A DNA stretch of 64,000 nt. Source: Actinomycetota bacterium (GTDB lineage: Bacteria; Actinomycetota; Acidimicrobiia; Acidimicrobiales; Ilumatobacteraceae). The notes under the pieces were generated by a model that was not told the DNA's origin, made no database searches, and saw only the letters and a list, made by a program, of their open reading frames with translations. The translations under genes and the position numbers were made by a program. The stretch is from the NCBI GenBank assembly GCA_016700055.1, contig CP064997.1, positions 1,302,001 to 1,366,000 on the forward strand. Direction: 5' to 3'. Below, one piece after another: positions 53,578 to 61,283 of this stretch. Each line of letters begins with the position of its first letter. Position 1 is the first letter of the stretch.

Positions 53578-55989
53578 TCAGGTGTTCACGATGACGAGCA
53601 CGATGGCGCCCACCGCCGCAGCGGCGAAGAGCAGCGCACCGTACTGGTTGACCTTGCCGGACTGAATCGGGCGCAGCGCTTCGCCCGTGCCCTGGGCGGC
53701 GGCGCCCGAAGCGTTGACTGCGCCGTCGACGACACGCTGGTCGAGCAGCTTGTACACCAGGCCCGCGATGCGTCGGCTGCCGGTGCCGAACGCGTTGACG
53801 ACCCCGTCGATGACCACCTGGTTCGTCCAGTAGACGGCCTTCGCGATGGGGTGGGCGATGGAGTGGACGATCACCTTTTCGTACAGGTGGTCGAGGTAGT
53901 ACTTGTTGGCGAGGAAGCTGTACGCCCCGCCGAACAGCGGGTTCCGTTCGGTGAGCCCGACCAGGCGCCGGTCACGGCGCGTGTAGAGGGCGATCGAGAT
54001 GGCGCCGGCCACGACGGCACCGCCGATGGCGAGGCCGATCGACAGCAGCCCCTTCGACCACTTGAACTCATGGTGCGGGACGGCCGGAGCGAAGCAGACG
54101 CCGGTCTCGGGGGCCTCGAAGCCACAGCCGGTGTGCGCCTCTTCGCCGGCAGCGGCCTCGTCACCTTCCTCGGAGCCCTCCTGACCGGGCGCGACGACGG
54201 TGACGGCCTCGCCGGGGCCGACGGCAGCGAACTCGACCTCGGTCACCGCCGCGCTGCTCGGCTCGACCCACTCGGTGAACTTGGTGATGTCGAACGGCGC
54301 GGCGTTGAGGAAGCCCGAGACCAGCGCGAGCGCGGCGAGGATGGCGATCGGAGCGGTGATCAGGATCGGCGACTCGTGCGGTCCGTGGTCGCCGTGCGCG
54401 TCGCCATGAGCGTCGTGCGCGTCGTCGTGTGCGTCGCCGTGCGCATCGTCGTGGGCGTCGTGGTGCACACCCGCCGCCGCGCCGCGGGCCTCGCCGAAGA
54501 ACGTCATGTAGGTGGCGCGGGTCATGTACGCCGCGGTCAGCACGGCACCGACCAGGCCGACCACCATGAACGCCTTGTAGCCGTTCTCGCCGGCGTAGTC
54601 GATGATCTCGTCCTTCGAGAAGAACCCCGAGAACGGGAAGATGCCGCAGAGCGCGAGCGTCGACACGATCCACGCCGTGGCGGTGATCGGCATCTTCCGC
54701 GCGAGGCCGCCCATGTCTTTGCGCATGTCGAAGGAGTGATGCGATCCGGAGTGGCTCACCGAGCCGGCGGCGAGGAACAAGCAGCACTTGAAGAAGGCGT
54801 GGGTGAAGATGTGGAACACCGCCGGGGTCCAGGCGCCGACGCCGAGGCCCATCATCATGTAGCCGAGCTGGCTGACGGTGGAGTACGCGAGCACCCGTTT
54901 GATGTCGTCCTGCACGAACGCGAGGCCGGCGGCGATGATGATCGTGATCGCGCCGATCACGGCGATCAGGTTCACGTTGGAGCCGAGGATCTCGAGGCCT
55001 TGCCAGAACACCGGGTACAGGCGGGCCACCAAGAACACGCCGGCGACGACCATCGTCGAGGAGTGCAGCAGCGAGCTGACCGGGGTCGGGCCGGCCATGG
55101 CGTCGGGGAGCCAGGTGTGCAGCGGGAACTGGCCGCTCTTGCCGATGGCGGCAATGAACAGCGCGATGGCAGCCATCGTCAGCGCGCTGCTCGACGCGTC
55201 GCCCGACAGCGCCCACGCCGAGATGGCGCTGATCGAAAAGCCGTTGGAGTCGAGGTTGTCCTGCGCCCACGAGTTGGCGCTGAAGAAGACGATCGCGGTG
55301 CCGACGAGCAGGCCGACGTCGCCGACGCGAACCGTGAAGAACGCCTTCAGCGCCGAACGGCTGTTGGCGTCGTCTTCCCACCAGTGCCCGATCAGGAGGA
55401 ACGAGCAGAGGCCCATGATCTCCCAGCCGAGGATGAACTGCACCATGCTCGGGGCGAGCACCATCGCGAGCATGCCGCCGGAGAACAGCGTGAGTGCGGC
55501 GAAGAAGTGGGTGTAGCGCCGGTCGCCGCGCAGGTATTCGAGCGAGTAGATCTGCACGAGGGTGGAGATGAACGCCACCAGCACGAGGGCCATCACTGCG
55601 AGGCCGTCGATGTGCTGGCCGATCTGGAACTCGACCCCACCGGATTGCCACCACGTCCACTGGCGGATGACGGGCTCGACGAACGGCGCCGTGTGGCCTT
55701 CTGCCTGCGGCAGCAGCGAACGCCCGACGCGTCCGAGCGCGCCGAGGCCCTCTTCGGCGCCGTGCGCGCCCGAGACCCTGTCGATCCACTGATAGGTGGT
55801 GCCCGCGGCGATCACCAGCGACGCGACCATCGACGCCACGCCCACCTCGGAGCCCTTCATCGGCAGGCGCTTGCCGAACAGGATGATCACGAAGAACGCG
55901 ACGCAGGGGATGGCCGGGATCAGCCACGCGTTCTCCAGGAACCAGCCGGCCTCGGCGGCGTGGGTGGCGGTCTCTGCTGCCAGCATCAT
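53578..55989 (-). CDS. nuoL: complex I subunit L with His-rich insert
   Basis: An 803-residue subunit, much longer than the usual ~620. The core is clear: L-G-W-E-I-M-G-L-C-S-F-L-L, G-K-S-G-Q-F-P-L-H-T-W-L-P-D-A-M, P-T-P-V-S-S-L-L-H and the long C-terminal transverse helix region. Residues about 506-540 are repeats of H-D-A-H and H-G-D-A-H, and a further Gly/Glu-rich loop follows at about 580-640 with two cysteines. These inserts may be exposed and metal-binding. It lies 7 bases after nuoK. Confidence 0.97.
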   Translation of the reverse strand: MMLAAETATHAAEAGWFLENAWLIPAIPCVAFFVIILFGKRLPMKGSEVGVASMVASLVIAAGTTYQWIDRVSGAHGAEEGLGALGRVGRSLLPQAEGHTAPFVEPVIRQWTWWQSGGVEFQIGQHIDGLAVMALVLVAFISTLVQIYSLEYLRGDRRYTHFFAALTLFSGGMLAMVLAPSMVQFILGWEIMGLCSFLLIGHWWEDDANSRSALKAFFTVRVGDVGLLVGTAIVFFSANSWAQDNLDSNGFSISAISAWALSGDASSSALTMAAIALFIAAIGKSGQFPLHTWLPDAMAGPTPVSSLLHSSTMVVAGVFLVARLYPVFWQGLEILGSNVNLIAVIGAITIIIAAGLAFVQDDIKRVLAYSTVSQLGYMMMGLGVGAWTPAVFHIFTHAFFKCCLFLAAGSVSHSGSHHSFDMRKDMGGLARKMPITATAWIVSTLALCGIFPFSGFFSKDEIIDYAGENGYKAFMVVGLVGAVLTAAYMTRATYMTFFGEARGAAAGVHHDAHDDAHGDAHDDAHDAHGDAHGDHGPHESPILITAPIAILAALALVSGFLNAAPFDITKFTEWVEPSSAAVTEVEFAAVGPGEAVTVVAPGQEGSEEGDEAAAGEEAHTGCGFEAPETGVCFAPAVPHHEFKWSKGLLSIGLAIGGAVVAGAISIALYTRRDRRLVGLTERNPLFGGAYSFLANKYYLDHLYEKVIVHSIAHPIAKAVYWTNQVVIDGVVNAFGTGSRRIAGLVYKLLDQRVVDGAVNASGAAAQGTGEALRPIQSGKVNQYGALLFAAAAVGAIVLVIVNT

Positions 55990-55996
55990 CGCCGCC

Positions 55997-56296
55997 TCAG
56001 CCCTTCATCTCGGACAGTTCGTCGAGCGCGATCGAGCGCCGGTTGCGGTACATGAGGAGCACCATCGCCAGCCCGACGCCCACCTCGGCGGCGGCGACGG
56101 CGATGACGAACAGCGCGAACACGTGACCGTCGACGGTGCCCTGGGCGAGCGCGAAGGCGATCAGGTTGATGTTCACCGAGTTCAAGATGAGCTCGGTCGA
56201 CATCAGCACCATCACCGCGTTCTTGCGCGCGACCACCCCGTACACGCCGATGCAGAACAGCACTGCGCCGAGGATCAGGAACTGGTTGAGCATCAT
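55997..56296 (-). CDS. nuoK: complex I subunit K
   Basis: A 99-residue, three-helix membrane subunit. A-V-M-V-L-M-S-T-E-L-I-L-N-S-V-N-I-N with the conserved membrane glutamate, and A-A-A-E-V-G-V-G-L-A with the second glutamate, are present. It is 7 bases from nuoJ and from nuoL. Confidence 0.97.
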   Translation of the reverse strand: MMLNQFLILGAVLFCIGVYGVVARKNAVMVLMSTELILNSVNINLIAFALAQGTVDGHVFALFVIAVAAAEVGVGLAMVLLMYRNRRSIALDELSEMKG

Positions 56297-56303
56297 CGCC
56301 GGA

Positions 56304-56837
56304 TCAGTCCTTCCGGGCCAGCACGATGGCGCCGATGACGGCGGCGACGAGGATGAACGACAGCCCGAGGAACGGCATCAGGTAGGGCCCGATGATCGCG
56401 TCGGAGATCTCGGCGACGCCGATCTGGCGCACGTCGGCGGGATCGTCGACCACCTTGTCGGTGCCGAACGCGTCGATCAGCGACCACCCCATCGCGCCGA
56501 GCAGGACCAGCGCCACGGGCACGCCGATCCACCAGTCGCTGTTGTTGAGGTCGGTCTCGACGCCGATGCGGGAACGGGTCAGCATCGTGCCGAACAAGAA
56601 CAGCACCATCACCGCGCCGACGTAGACGAGCACCTGGGCGACGCCGACGAACTCGGCGACCATCAAGATGTACAGCGCCGCCGCCCCGGAGAGCACGATC
56701 ACCAGGTACAGCGCGGCGTGCACCACGTTGGAGACCGTCACCACCCGGATCGCGGCCGCGACCATCGCCACCGCGATCACGTAGAAGGCGATGTTCTGCG
56801 CGACGAGCGTGTCGGCTGCCAAGAGCGCGCCGGTCAT
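56304..56837 (-). CDS. nuoJ: complex I subunit J
   Basis: A 177-residue membrane subunit. The segment F-V-G-V-A-Q-V-L-V-Y-V-G-A-V-M-V-L-F-L-F contains the pi-bulge helix typical of NuoJ. The ATG overlaps the nuoI stop by 4 bases; longer frames run into nuoI and are rejected. Confidence 0.96.
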   Translation of the reverse strand: MTGALLAADTLVAQNIAFYVIAVAMVAAAIRVVTVSNVVHAALYLVIVLSGAAALYILMVAEFVGVAQVLVYVGAVMVLFLFGTMLTRSRIGVETDLNNSDWWIGVPVALVLLGAMGWSLIDAFGTDKVVDDPADVRQIGVAEISDAIIGPYLMPFLGLSFILVAAVIGAIVLARKD

Positions 56838-57328
56838 TTCTTCTTCTCCGCTCCGGCTTCCAGCTCTGGTGCCTCGGGAACCGTCTCCATCCACTCGCCG
56901 AGCTTGTCGATGCCGTGCAGCAGGTCGGCGATGCGCGGCTCGGAGTACTCGTACTCGGGGCTCCACCACAGGGCGTCGAACGGGCACACCTCGACGCAGA
57001 TGCCGCAGTACATGCACAGCGCGTAGTCGAAGTCGAAGCGATCGAGCGCGTTCACCTGGCGCGGCTTGCCGCCTGCGCGGCGCGGCGGGGCGAGCTCTTT
57101 GTGACCCTCGATGTAGATGCACCAGTCGGGGCAGGAGCGCACGCAGAGCATGCAGACCGTGCAGTTCTCGGCCCGCAGGGCGATGACGCCGCGTGCCCGC
57201 GTGGGCGGCAGCTCCTTCTCCTTCGGGTACTGCACCGTGTTGGCGCCCTTGGTGACGGTCTGCACCAGGGTGTTCAACGTGACGCCGAGGCCCTTCACCA
57301 ACCCGGGCACCCGCGGCTTGCCGGGCAT
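56834..57328 (-). CDS. nuoI: complex I subunit I, two 4Fe-4S clusters
   Basis: A 164-residue iron-sulfur subunit. Two ferredoxin motifs, C-T-V-C-M-L-C-V-R-S-C-P and C-M-Y-C-G-I-C-V-E-V-C-P, ligate clusters N6a and N6b. It ends in a lysine-rich tail. Its start overlaps the nuoH stop by one base. Confidence 0.97.
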   Translation of the reverse strand: MPGKPRVPGLVKGLGVTLNTLVQTVTKGANTVQYPKEKELPPTRARGVIALRAENCTVCMLCVRSCPDWCIYIEGHKELAPPRRAGGKPRQVNALDRFDFDYALCMYCGICVEVCPFDALWWSPEYEYSEPRIADLLHGIDKLGEWMETVPEAPELEAGAEKKK

Positions 57329-58383
57329 CAGAACACCACCTTCAGGATCGAGGTGGCCACGATGTTGAGGATCGCCACCGGGATCAGCACCTTCCAGGCG
57401 AAGCGCTGGAGCTGGTCTTCACGGAACCGGGGATAGCTGAAGCGCACCCACATGATGATGAACACGAGCACGAGCATCTTCGTGAACATGATCAGCGGGC
57501 CGGCGAGGTTCATCCAGTCGTCGATCTCGTCGAGCGAGTCCCATCCGAACCAGGCGAAGGGCACCCCCCAACCGCCGAGGAAGAGCACCGAGGCGATCAG
57601 TGCGAACACGCCGGCCGTGGCGAACTCGGCGATGAAGAAGATGAGGAAGCGGAAGCCGGAGTACTCGGTCATGTAGCCAGACACGAGCTCGGACTCCGCG
57701 ATCGGCATGTCGAACGGCGCCTGCGTGAGCTCGGCCTGGACGGCGATCATGAAGATCAGGAACGCCACGAACTGGGTGAGCACGTACGGGTTGCCGAGCC
57801 CGTCCCAACCGAAGATCGCGTCGGCGTTCTGGGCGAACACGATGCGCTGCAGGTTCATCGACTCGGCCTGGATGACCACGCCGACGACGGCGAGCACCAT
57901 CGGCAGCTCGTACGCGATGAGCTGGCCGGCGGCGCGCAGGCCGCCCATCAACGAGTACTTGTTGGCACTCGCCCAGCCGGCCATCAAGATGCCGAGCACG
58001 CTCACCGACGACACCGCGAGCAGGTAGAACACGCCGGCCTCGAAGTTGGTCAGCCAGGCGTCGGGGCCGAAGGGCACGACTGCGATCAGCAAGAACGTGC
58101 TGGCGAGCACGACGAGCGGCGAGGCCTTGAAGATGAACCGGTCGGCTCGCTCGGGGACGATGTCTTCCTTCTGCAGCCACTTGCCGACCTCGGCGAAGAG
58201 CTGCATCGAGCCGTAGGGGCCGGCCTCCATCGGGCCGAGGCGGCTCTGCATGAACGACATCATCTTGAACAAGAAGACGTAGACGATCGTGCCGGCGGGC
58301 AGCAGCACGGCGACGATCCCGCCGAGCACGCGCAGCAGCGACTGCCCCCAGTAGGGGATCTCGGCGGCGAGCAGCGCGCTCAT
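57328..58383 (-). CDS. nuoH: complex I subunit H
   Basis: A 351-residue membrane subunit forming the quinone entry. The motifs R-L-G-P-x-E-A-G-P-Y-G-S-M-Q, A-P-F-D-M-P-I-A-E-S-E-L-V-S-G-Y, Y-S-G-F-R-F and the final W-V-R-F-S-Y-P-R-F-R-E-D are conserved. The ATG overlaps the nuoD stop by 4 bases. In 14-gene operons nuoE, nuoF and nuoG would stand between nuoD and this gene. Confidence 0.97.
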   Translation of the reverse strand: MSALLAAEIPYWGQSLLRVLGGIVAVLLPAGTIVYVFLFKMMSFMQSRLGPMEAGPYGSMQLFAEVGKWLQKEDIVPERADRFIFKASPLVVLASTFLLIAVVPFGPDAWLTNFEAGVFYLLAVSSVSVLGILMAGWASANKYSLMGGLRAAGQLIAYELPMVLAVVGVVIQAESMNLQRIVFAQNADAIFGWDGLGNPYVLTQFVAFLIFMIAVQAELTQAPFDMPIAESELVSGYMTEYSGFRFLIFFIAEFATAGVFALIASVLFLGGWGVPFAWFGWDSLDEIDDWMNLAGPLIMFTKMLVLVFIIMWVRFSYPRFREDQLQRFAWKVLIPVAILNIVATSILKVVF

Positions 58384-59564
58384 CGGTCGATGTCCCCGAG
58401 GATGAAGTAGAGCGACGCGAGCACCGTGATGATGTCGGGCACGTAGACCCCCTTCAGCACCCACGGCACGATGGAGATGTTGTTGAAGCTCGCCGAGCGG
58501 ATCTTCACCCGGAACGGTCCGAGATCGCCCTTCGACACCACGTAGTAGCCCATCTCACCGAGGGGGTTCTCGGTGGAGACCCATGCCTCGCCCGCGGGCA
58601 CCTTGATGATGCGCGGCACCTTGGCCATGATCGGCCCGGCGGGCAGGCCGTCGAGCAACTGGTCGACGATCTTCGTCGCCTCACGGGTCTCCTGCAGGCG
58701 CACCCAGCAGCGGGCGAAGCTGTCGCCGTCGGGGTGCGTCCAAACCTTGAAACGCACCTTGTCCCACGCCATCGGCAGCGTCTGGTCGCGGCGCAGGTCC
58801 CAGTCGACGCCCGACGCGCGCAGGTTCGCGCCCGACAGGCCGTACTGGAGCGCGACCTCTTTCGGGATCACGCCCACGCCGCGGGTGCGGGCCTGGAAGA
58901 TCTCGTTGCCGATCAGCAGGTCTTCCATCTCGTCGCAGAAGTTGCGCAGCTTCTTCATCACCGCGCGCGTCTCGTCGACGAAGCCCTTCGGCAGGTCGTC
59001 CTTCAGCCCGCCGATGCGGTCGAAGTTGGGGTGGAAGCGCCCGCCGGTGACCCCCTCGATGAGGTTGAGCACGTACTCGCGGTCGCGGAAGGCCATGAAC
59101 ACCGGCGTCACCGCGCCCATCTGCACGCCGAGGTCGCCGAGGAACAGCGACACGTTCGCGATGCGCGACAGCTCGTGCAAGATGGTGCGGATCCACTGTG
59201 CCCGCGGCGGCGCCTCGACCTCCATCAGCTTCTCGGCGGCGAGGATGAACGGCACCTCGTTCGCGAAGCTGCCCAGCCAGTCGATGCGGTTGACGAGCGT
59301 CGTCACCTGCGGGAACGAGCGCACCTCGGTGAGCTTTTCGTAGCCCCGGTGCATGTAGCCGCACGACGGTTCGGCCCACACCACCTGCTCACCGTCGAGG
59401 CGGGCGATGATGCGCAGCGTGCCGTGCGTGGCGGGGTGCTGCGGGCCGATGTTGAGGGTCATCCCCTCGGTCTCGAGCTCTACGTTCAGGCGCGCGTCGG
59501 CTGCCTGGGCGGCGATGTAGGAGAGCTGCTGGCGGTCGCTGGGGCCGACCATCGCCGTGGTCAC
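58380..59564 (-). CDS. nuoD: complex I subunit D (49 kDa)
   Basis: A 394-residue subunit that forms the quinone pocket with NuoB. L-N-I-G-P-Q-H-P-A-T-H-G-T-L-R, H-R-G-Y-E-K-L-T-E and P-P-R-A-Q-W-I-R-T are conserved. Arg93 in V-N-R-I-D-W corresponds to the arginine that NDUFAF7 methylates in mitochondria. The GTG start overlaps nuoC (GTGA); the first ATG is 12 bases downstream. Confidence 0.97.
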   Translation of the reverse strand: MTTAMVGPSDRQQLSYIAAQAADARLNVELETEGMTLNIGPQHPATHGTLRIIARLDGEQVVWAEPSCGYMHRGYEKLTEVRSFPQVTTLVNRIDWLGSFANEVPFILAAEKLMEVEAPPRAQWIRTILHELSRIANVSLFLGDLGVQMGAVTPVFMAFRDREYVLNLIEGVTGGRFHPNFDRIGGLKDDLPKGFVDETRAVMKKLRNFCDEMEDLLIGNEIFQARTRGVGVIPKEVALQYGLSGANLRASGVDWDLRRDQTLPMAWDKVRFKVWTHPDGDSFARCWVRLQETREATKIVDQLLDGLPAGPIMAKVPRIIKVPAGEAWVSTENPLGEMGYYVVSKGDLGPFRVKIRSASFNNISIVPWVLKGVYVPDIITVLASLYFILGDIDR

Positions 59565-60286
59565 GATCCCTCACCGCCGTCGCTCATGTTCGTGTCGGCG
59601 GCGCCCTCGCCGGAGTCGGCCGCGCCCTCGCCGGAGACGTCGTCGCTCGCCGGCAGCGGCTCGACGTCGACGATGCCGGGCCACGGCTTGACCATGCGCG
59701 CGAGCAGGGGGAAGTCCTTGCGCAGCGGGTAGCCCTCGAACCCGGTCGGCAGGTAGAGGTTGCGCAGGTCGGGGTGGCCGGCGAAGACGATGCCGAACAT
59801 CTCGTGGGCCTCACGCTCGTGCCAGTTGGCCCCGGCGTACACCGGGATCCAGGTGGCGACGGAGAGGTCGTCGCCGAGGTCGCACTTCAGGTTCACGCCG
59901 TAGTGCGCGTCGGGGTTGGTGACCCGGGCGAGCATCTGGAACCGGGTCTCGCCGCCGGTGTAGCCCTGGCGGATGGTGTCGTCGCGCTCGGGCGGGGGCG
60001 CCGTCGGGTCGTCCTCGCCCTTGCCGTAGGGCGAGGGCATCCAGTCGATCGCGGAGAGGAAGCAGAAGTGGCTGCAGCCGAGCACGTCACGCAGCACCTC
60101 GCCGGCGCGCTGCCAGGCGTCGGCCCGCACGCGCACCCACACGTCGTCACCGGGCTTGACCATGGTGTCGACGACGGCGTCGCCGAGGTGCTCCCGCATC
60201 ACGGTGACGACACGCTCCCGCACGGCGTCGCCGGGGAGGGCCGGGGTCTCGGTGGCCGGTGCGTCAGCCGACGACAACGTGCTCAC
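59561..60286 (-). CDS. nuoC: complex I subunit C (30 kDa)
   Basis: A 241-residue subunit of the peripheral arm. N-W-H-E-R-E-A-H-E-M-F-G-I-V-F-A-G-H-P-D-L-R-N-L-Y and G-Y-P-L-R-K-D-F-P are diagnostic. The C-terminus has two copies of G-E-G-A-A-D. The GTG at 60286 gives a 23-base overlap with nuoB. Confidence 0.95.
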   Translation of the reverse strand: MSTLSSADAPATETPALPGDAVRERVVTVMREHLGDAVVDTMVKPGDDVWVRVRADAWQRAGEVLRDVLGCSHFCFLSAIDWMPSPYGKGEDDPTAPPPERDDTIRQGYTGGETRFQMLARVTNPDAHYGVNLKCDLGDDLSVATWIPVYAGANWHEREAHEMFGIVFAGHPDLRNLYLPTGFEGYPLRKDFPLLARMVKPWPGIVDVEPLPASDDVSGEGAADSGEGAADTNMSDGGEGS

Positions 60287-60791
60287 CGTCCCGATCCGCG
60301 CCGGAGCCGCCGACGACGAGCGGCTTGAAGCCCTCGCCCCGCCAGCGGGCGCCCATGTCTTCGTTCTTGATGCGCTGCTGCAGCAGCACCACGCCCTCGA
60401 GCAGCGCCTCGGGCCGCGGTGGGCACCCGGGCACGTACACGTCGACGGGGATGATCTGGTCGACACCCTTGGTGACCGAGTAGCTGTCCCAGTAGGGCCC
60501 GCCGCAGTTCGCGCAGCTGCCCATCGAGATGACGTACTTCGGCTCGGGCATCTGCTCGTAGAGCCGCTTCACGGCCGGCGCCATCTTGTCGGTCACCGTG
60601 CCGGAGATGATGACGACGTCGGCCTGGCGGGGGCTCGCCGGCAGGGGGATCACGCCGAGGCGCATGACGTCGTAACGGGGCGAGCCGAACGCCGCCCCCA
60701 TCTCGATGGCGCAGCAGGCGAGTCCCCACTGGTACGCCCAGAGCGAGTAGGAGCGGCCCAGGTTGAACAGCTTGTTGAGCGCTGAGGGCAT
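60264..60791 (-). CDS. nuoB: complex I subunit B, cluster N2
   Basis: A 175-residue subunit carrying the terminal 4Fe-4S cluster N2. The ligands are seen as G-L-A-C-C-A-I-E-M, M-G-S-C-A-N-C-G-G and P-G-C-P-P-R-P. The ATG at 60791 is 14 bases after the nuoA stop; a frame to 61007 overlaps nuoA and is rejected. Confidence 0.97.
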   Translation of the reverse strand: MPSALNKLFNLGRSYSLWAYQWGLACCAIEMGAAFGSPRYDVMRLGVIPLPASPRQADVVIISGTVTDKMAPAVKRLYEQMPEPKYVISMGSCANCGGPYWDSYSVTKGVDQIIPVDVYVPGCPPRPEALLEGVVLLQQRIKNEDMGARWRGEGFKPLVVGGSGADRDGEHVVVG

Positions 60792-60805
60792 GCGCCCACG
60801 GTCGA

Positions 60806-61171
60806 CTAGACCCACCGCAGCATCCCCTTCTTCCACGCGTACGCGAGCCCGTCGAGCAGCAACACGATGAAGACGAGCATCACCACCAGGCCGAACGTGC
60901 CGTAGCGCTCGAGCTGGGTGGCCCAGGGGAAGATGAACACGGCCTCGACGTCGAAGATGACGAACAGCAGCGCGAACACGTAGTAGCGGATCTGGCTCTG
61001 CGACCACGAGTCGCCGACGGCGTCGACGCCGCTCTCGTAGGCGACCATCTTGTCCGGGGTCGGTTTGACGGGGCGGATCAGCGCCGCCACGCCGAGCAGC
61101 AGCGACCCAAGAACGAGAGCCGCCAACCCGAACCAGAACACGGTGAGGTAGTCCCGGAGGAAGTCGGACAT
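60806..61171 (-). CDS. nuoA: complex I subunit A
   Basis: A 121-residue, three-helix subunit and the first gene of the operon. Y-E-S-G-V-D-A-V-G-D, Q-I-R-Y-Y-V-F-A-L-L-F-V-I-F-D-V-E-A-V-F-I-F-P-W match the family. AAGG lies 10 bases before the ATG. A promoter was not resolved with confidence in the 34 bases between the inverted repeat and the predicted leader. Confidence 0.97.
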   Translation of the reverse strand: MSDFLRDYLTVFWFGLAALVLGSLLLGVAALIRPVKPTPDKMVAYESGVDAVGDSWSQSQIRYYVFALLFVIFDVEAVFIFPWATQLERYGTFGLVVMLVFIVLLLDGLAYAWKKGMLRWV

Positions 61172-61226
61172 ACGGCGTCGACCTTACTCCCGAGCGTGAA
61201 TCCGCTCACAAACCCCCGCTGCCCCC

Positions 61227-61283
61227 CTCAGTTCTCGGTCGGATCAGTCGCGCTATGTGTCACGAATCCGACCGAGAACTGAG
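61227..61283. repeat. 18-bp perfect inverted repeat at a gene end
   Basis: CTCAGTTCTCGGTCGGAT (61227-61244) and its exact complement (61266-61283) flank a 21-base centre. The right arm and the stop codon belong to the PLP-lyase gene, whose last residues L-S-S-R-S-D-S are thus encoded by the repeat. It may serve as a bidirectional terminator between this gene and nuoA, or be a mobile REP-like palindrome. There is no T-tract. Confidence 0.75.

Noticed and set aside
54370..54472. His/Asp repeat in nuoL considered as a frameshift or assembly artefact
   Set aside because: The reading frame stays open through it, the flanking NuoL sequence is continuous on both sides, and nuoM has a similar insert.
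60264..61007. N-terminally extended nuoB frame to 61007
   Set aside because: The extra 72 residues are arginine-rich and overlap nuoA. The NuoB family start coincides with the ATG at 60791.
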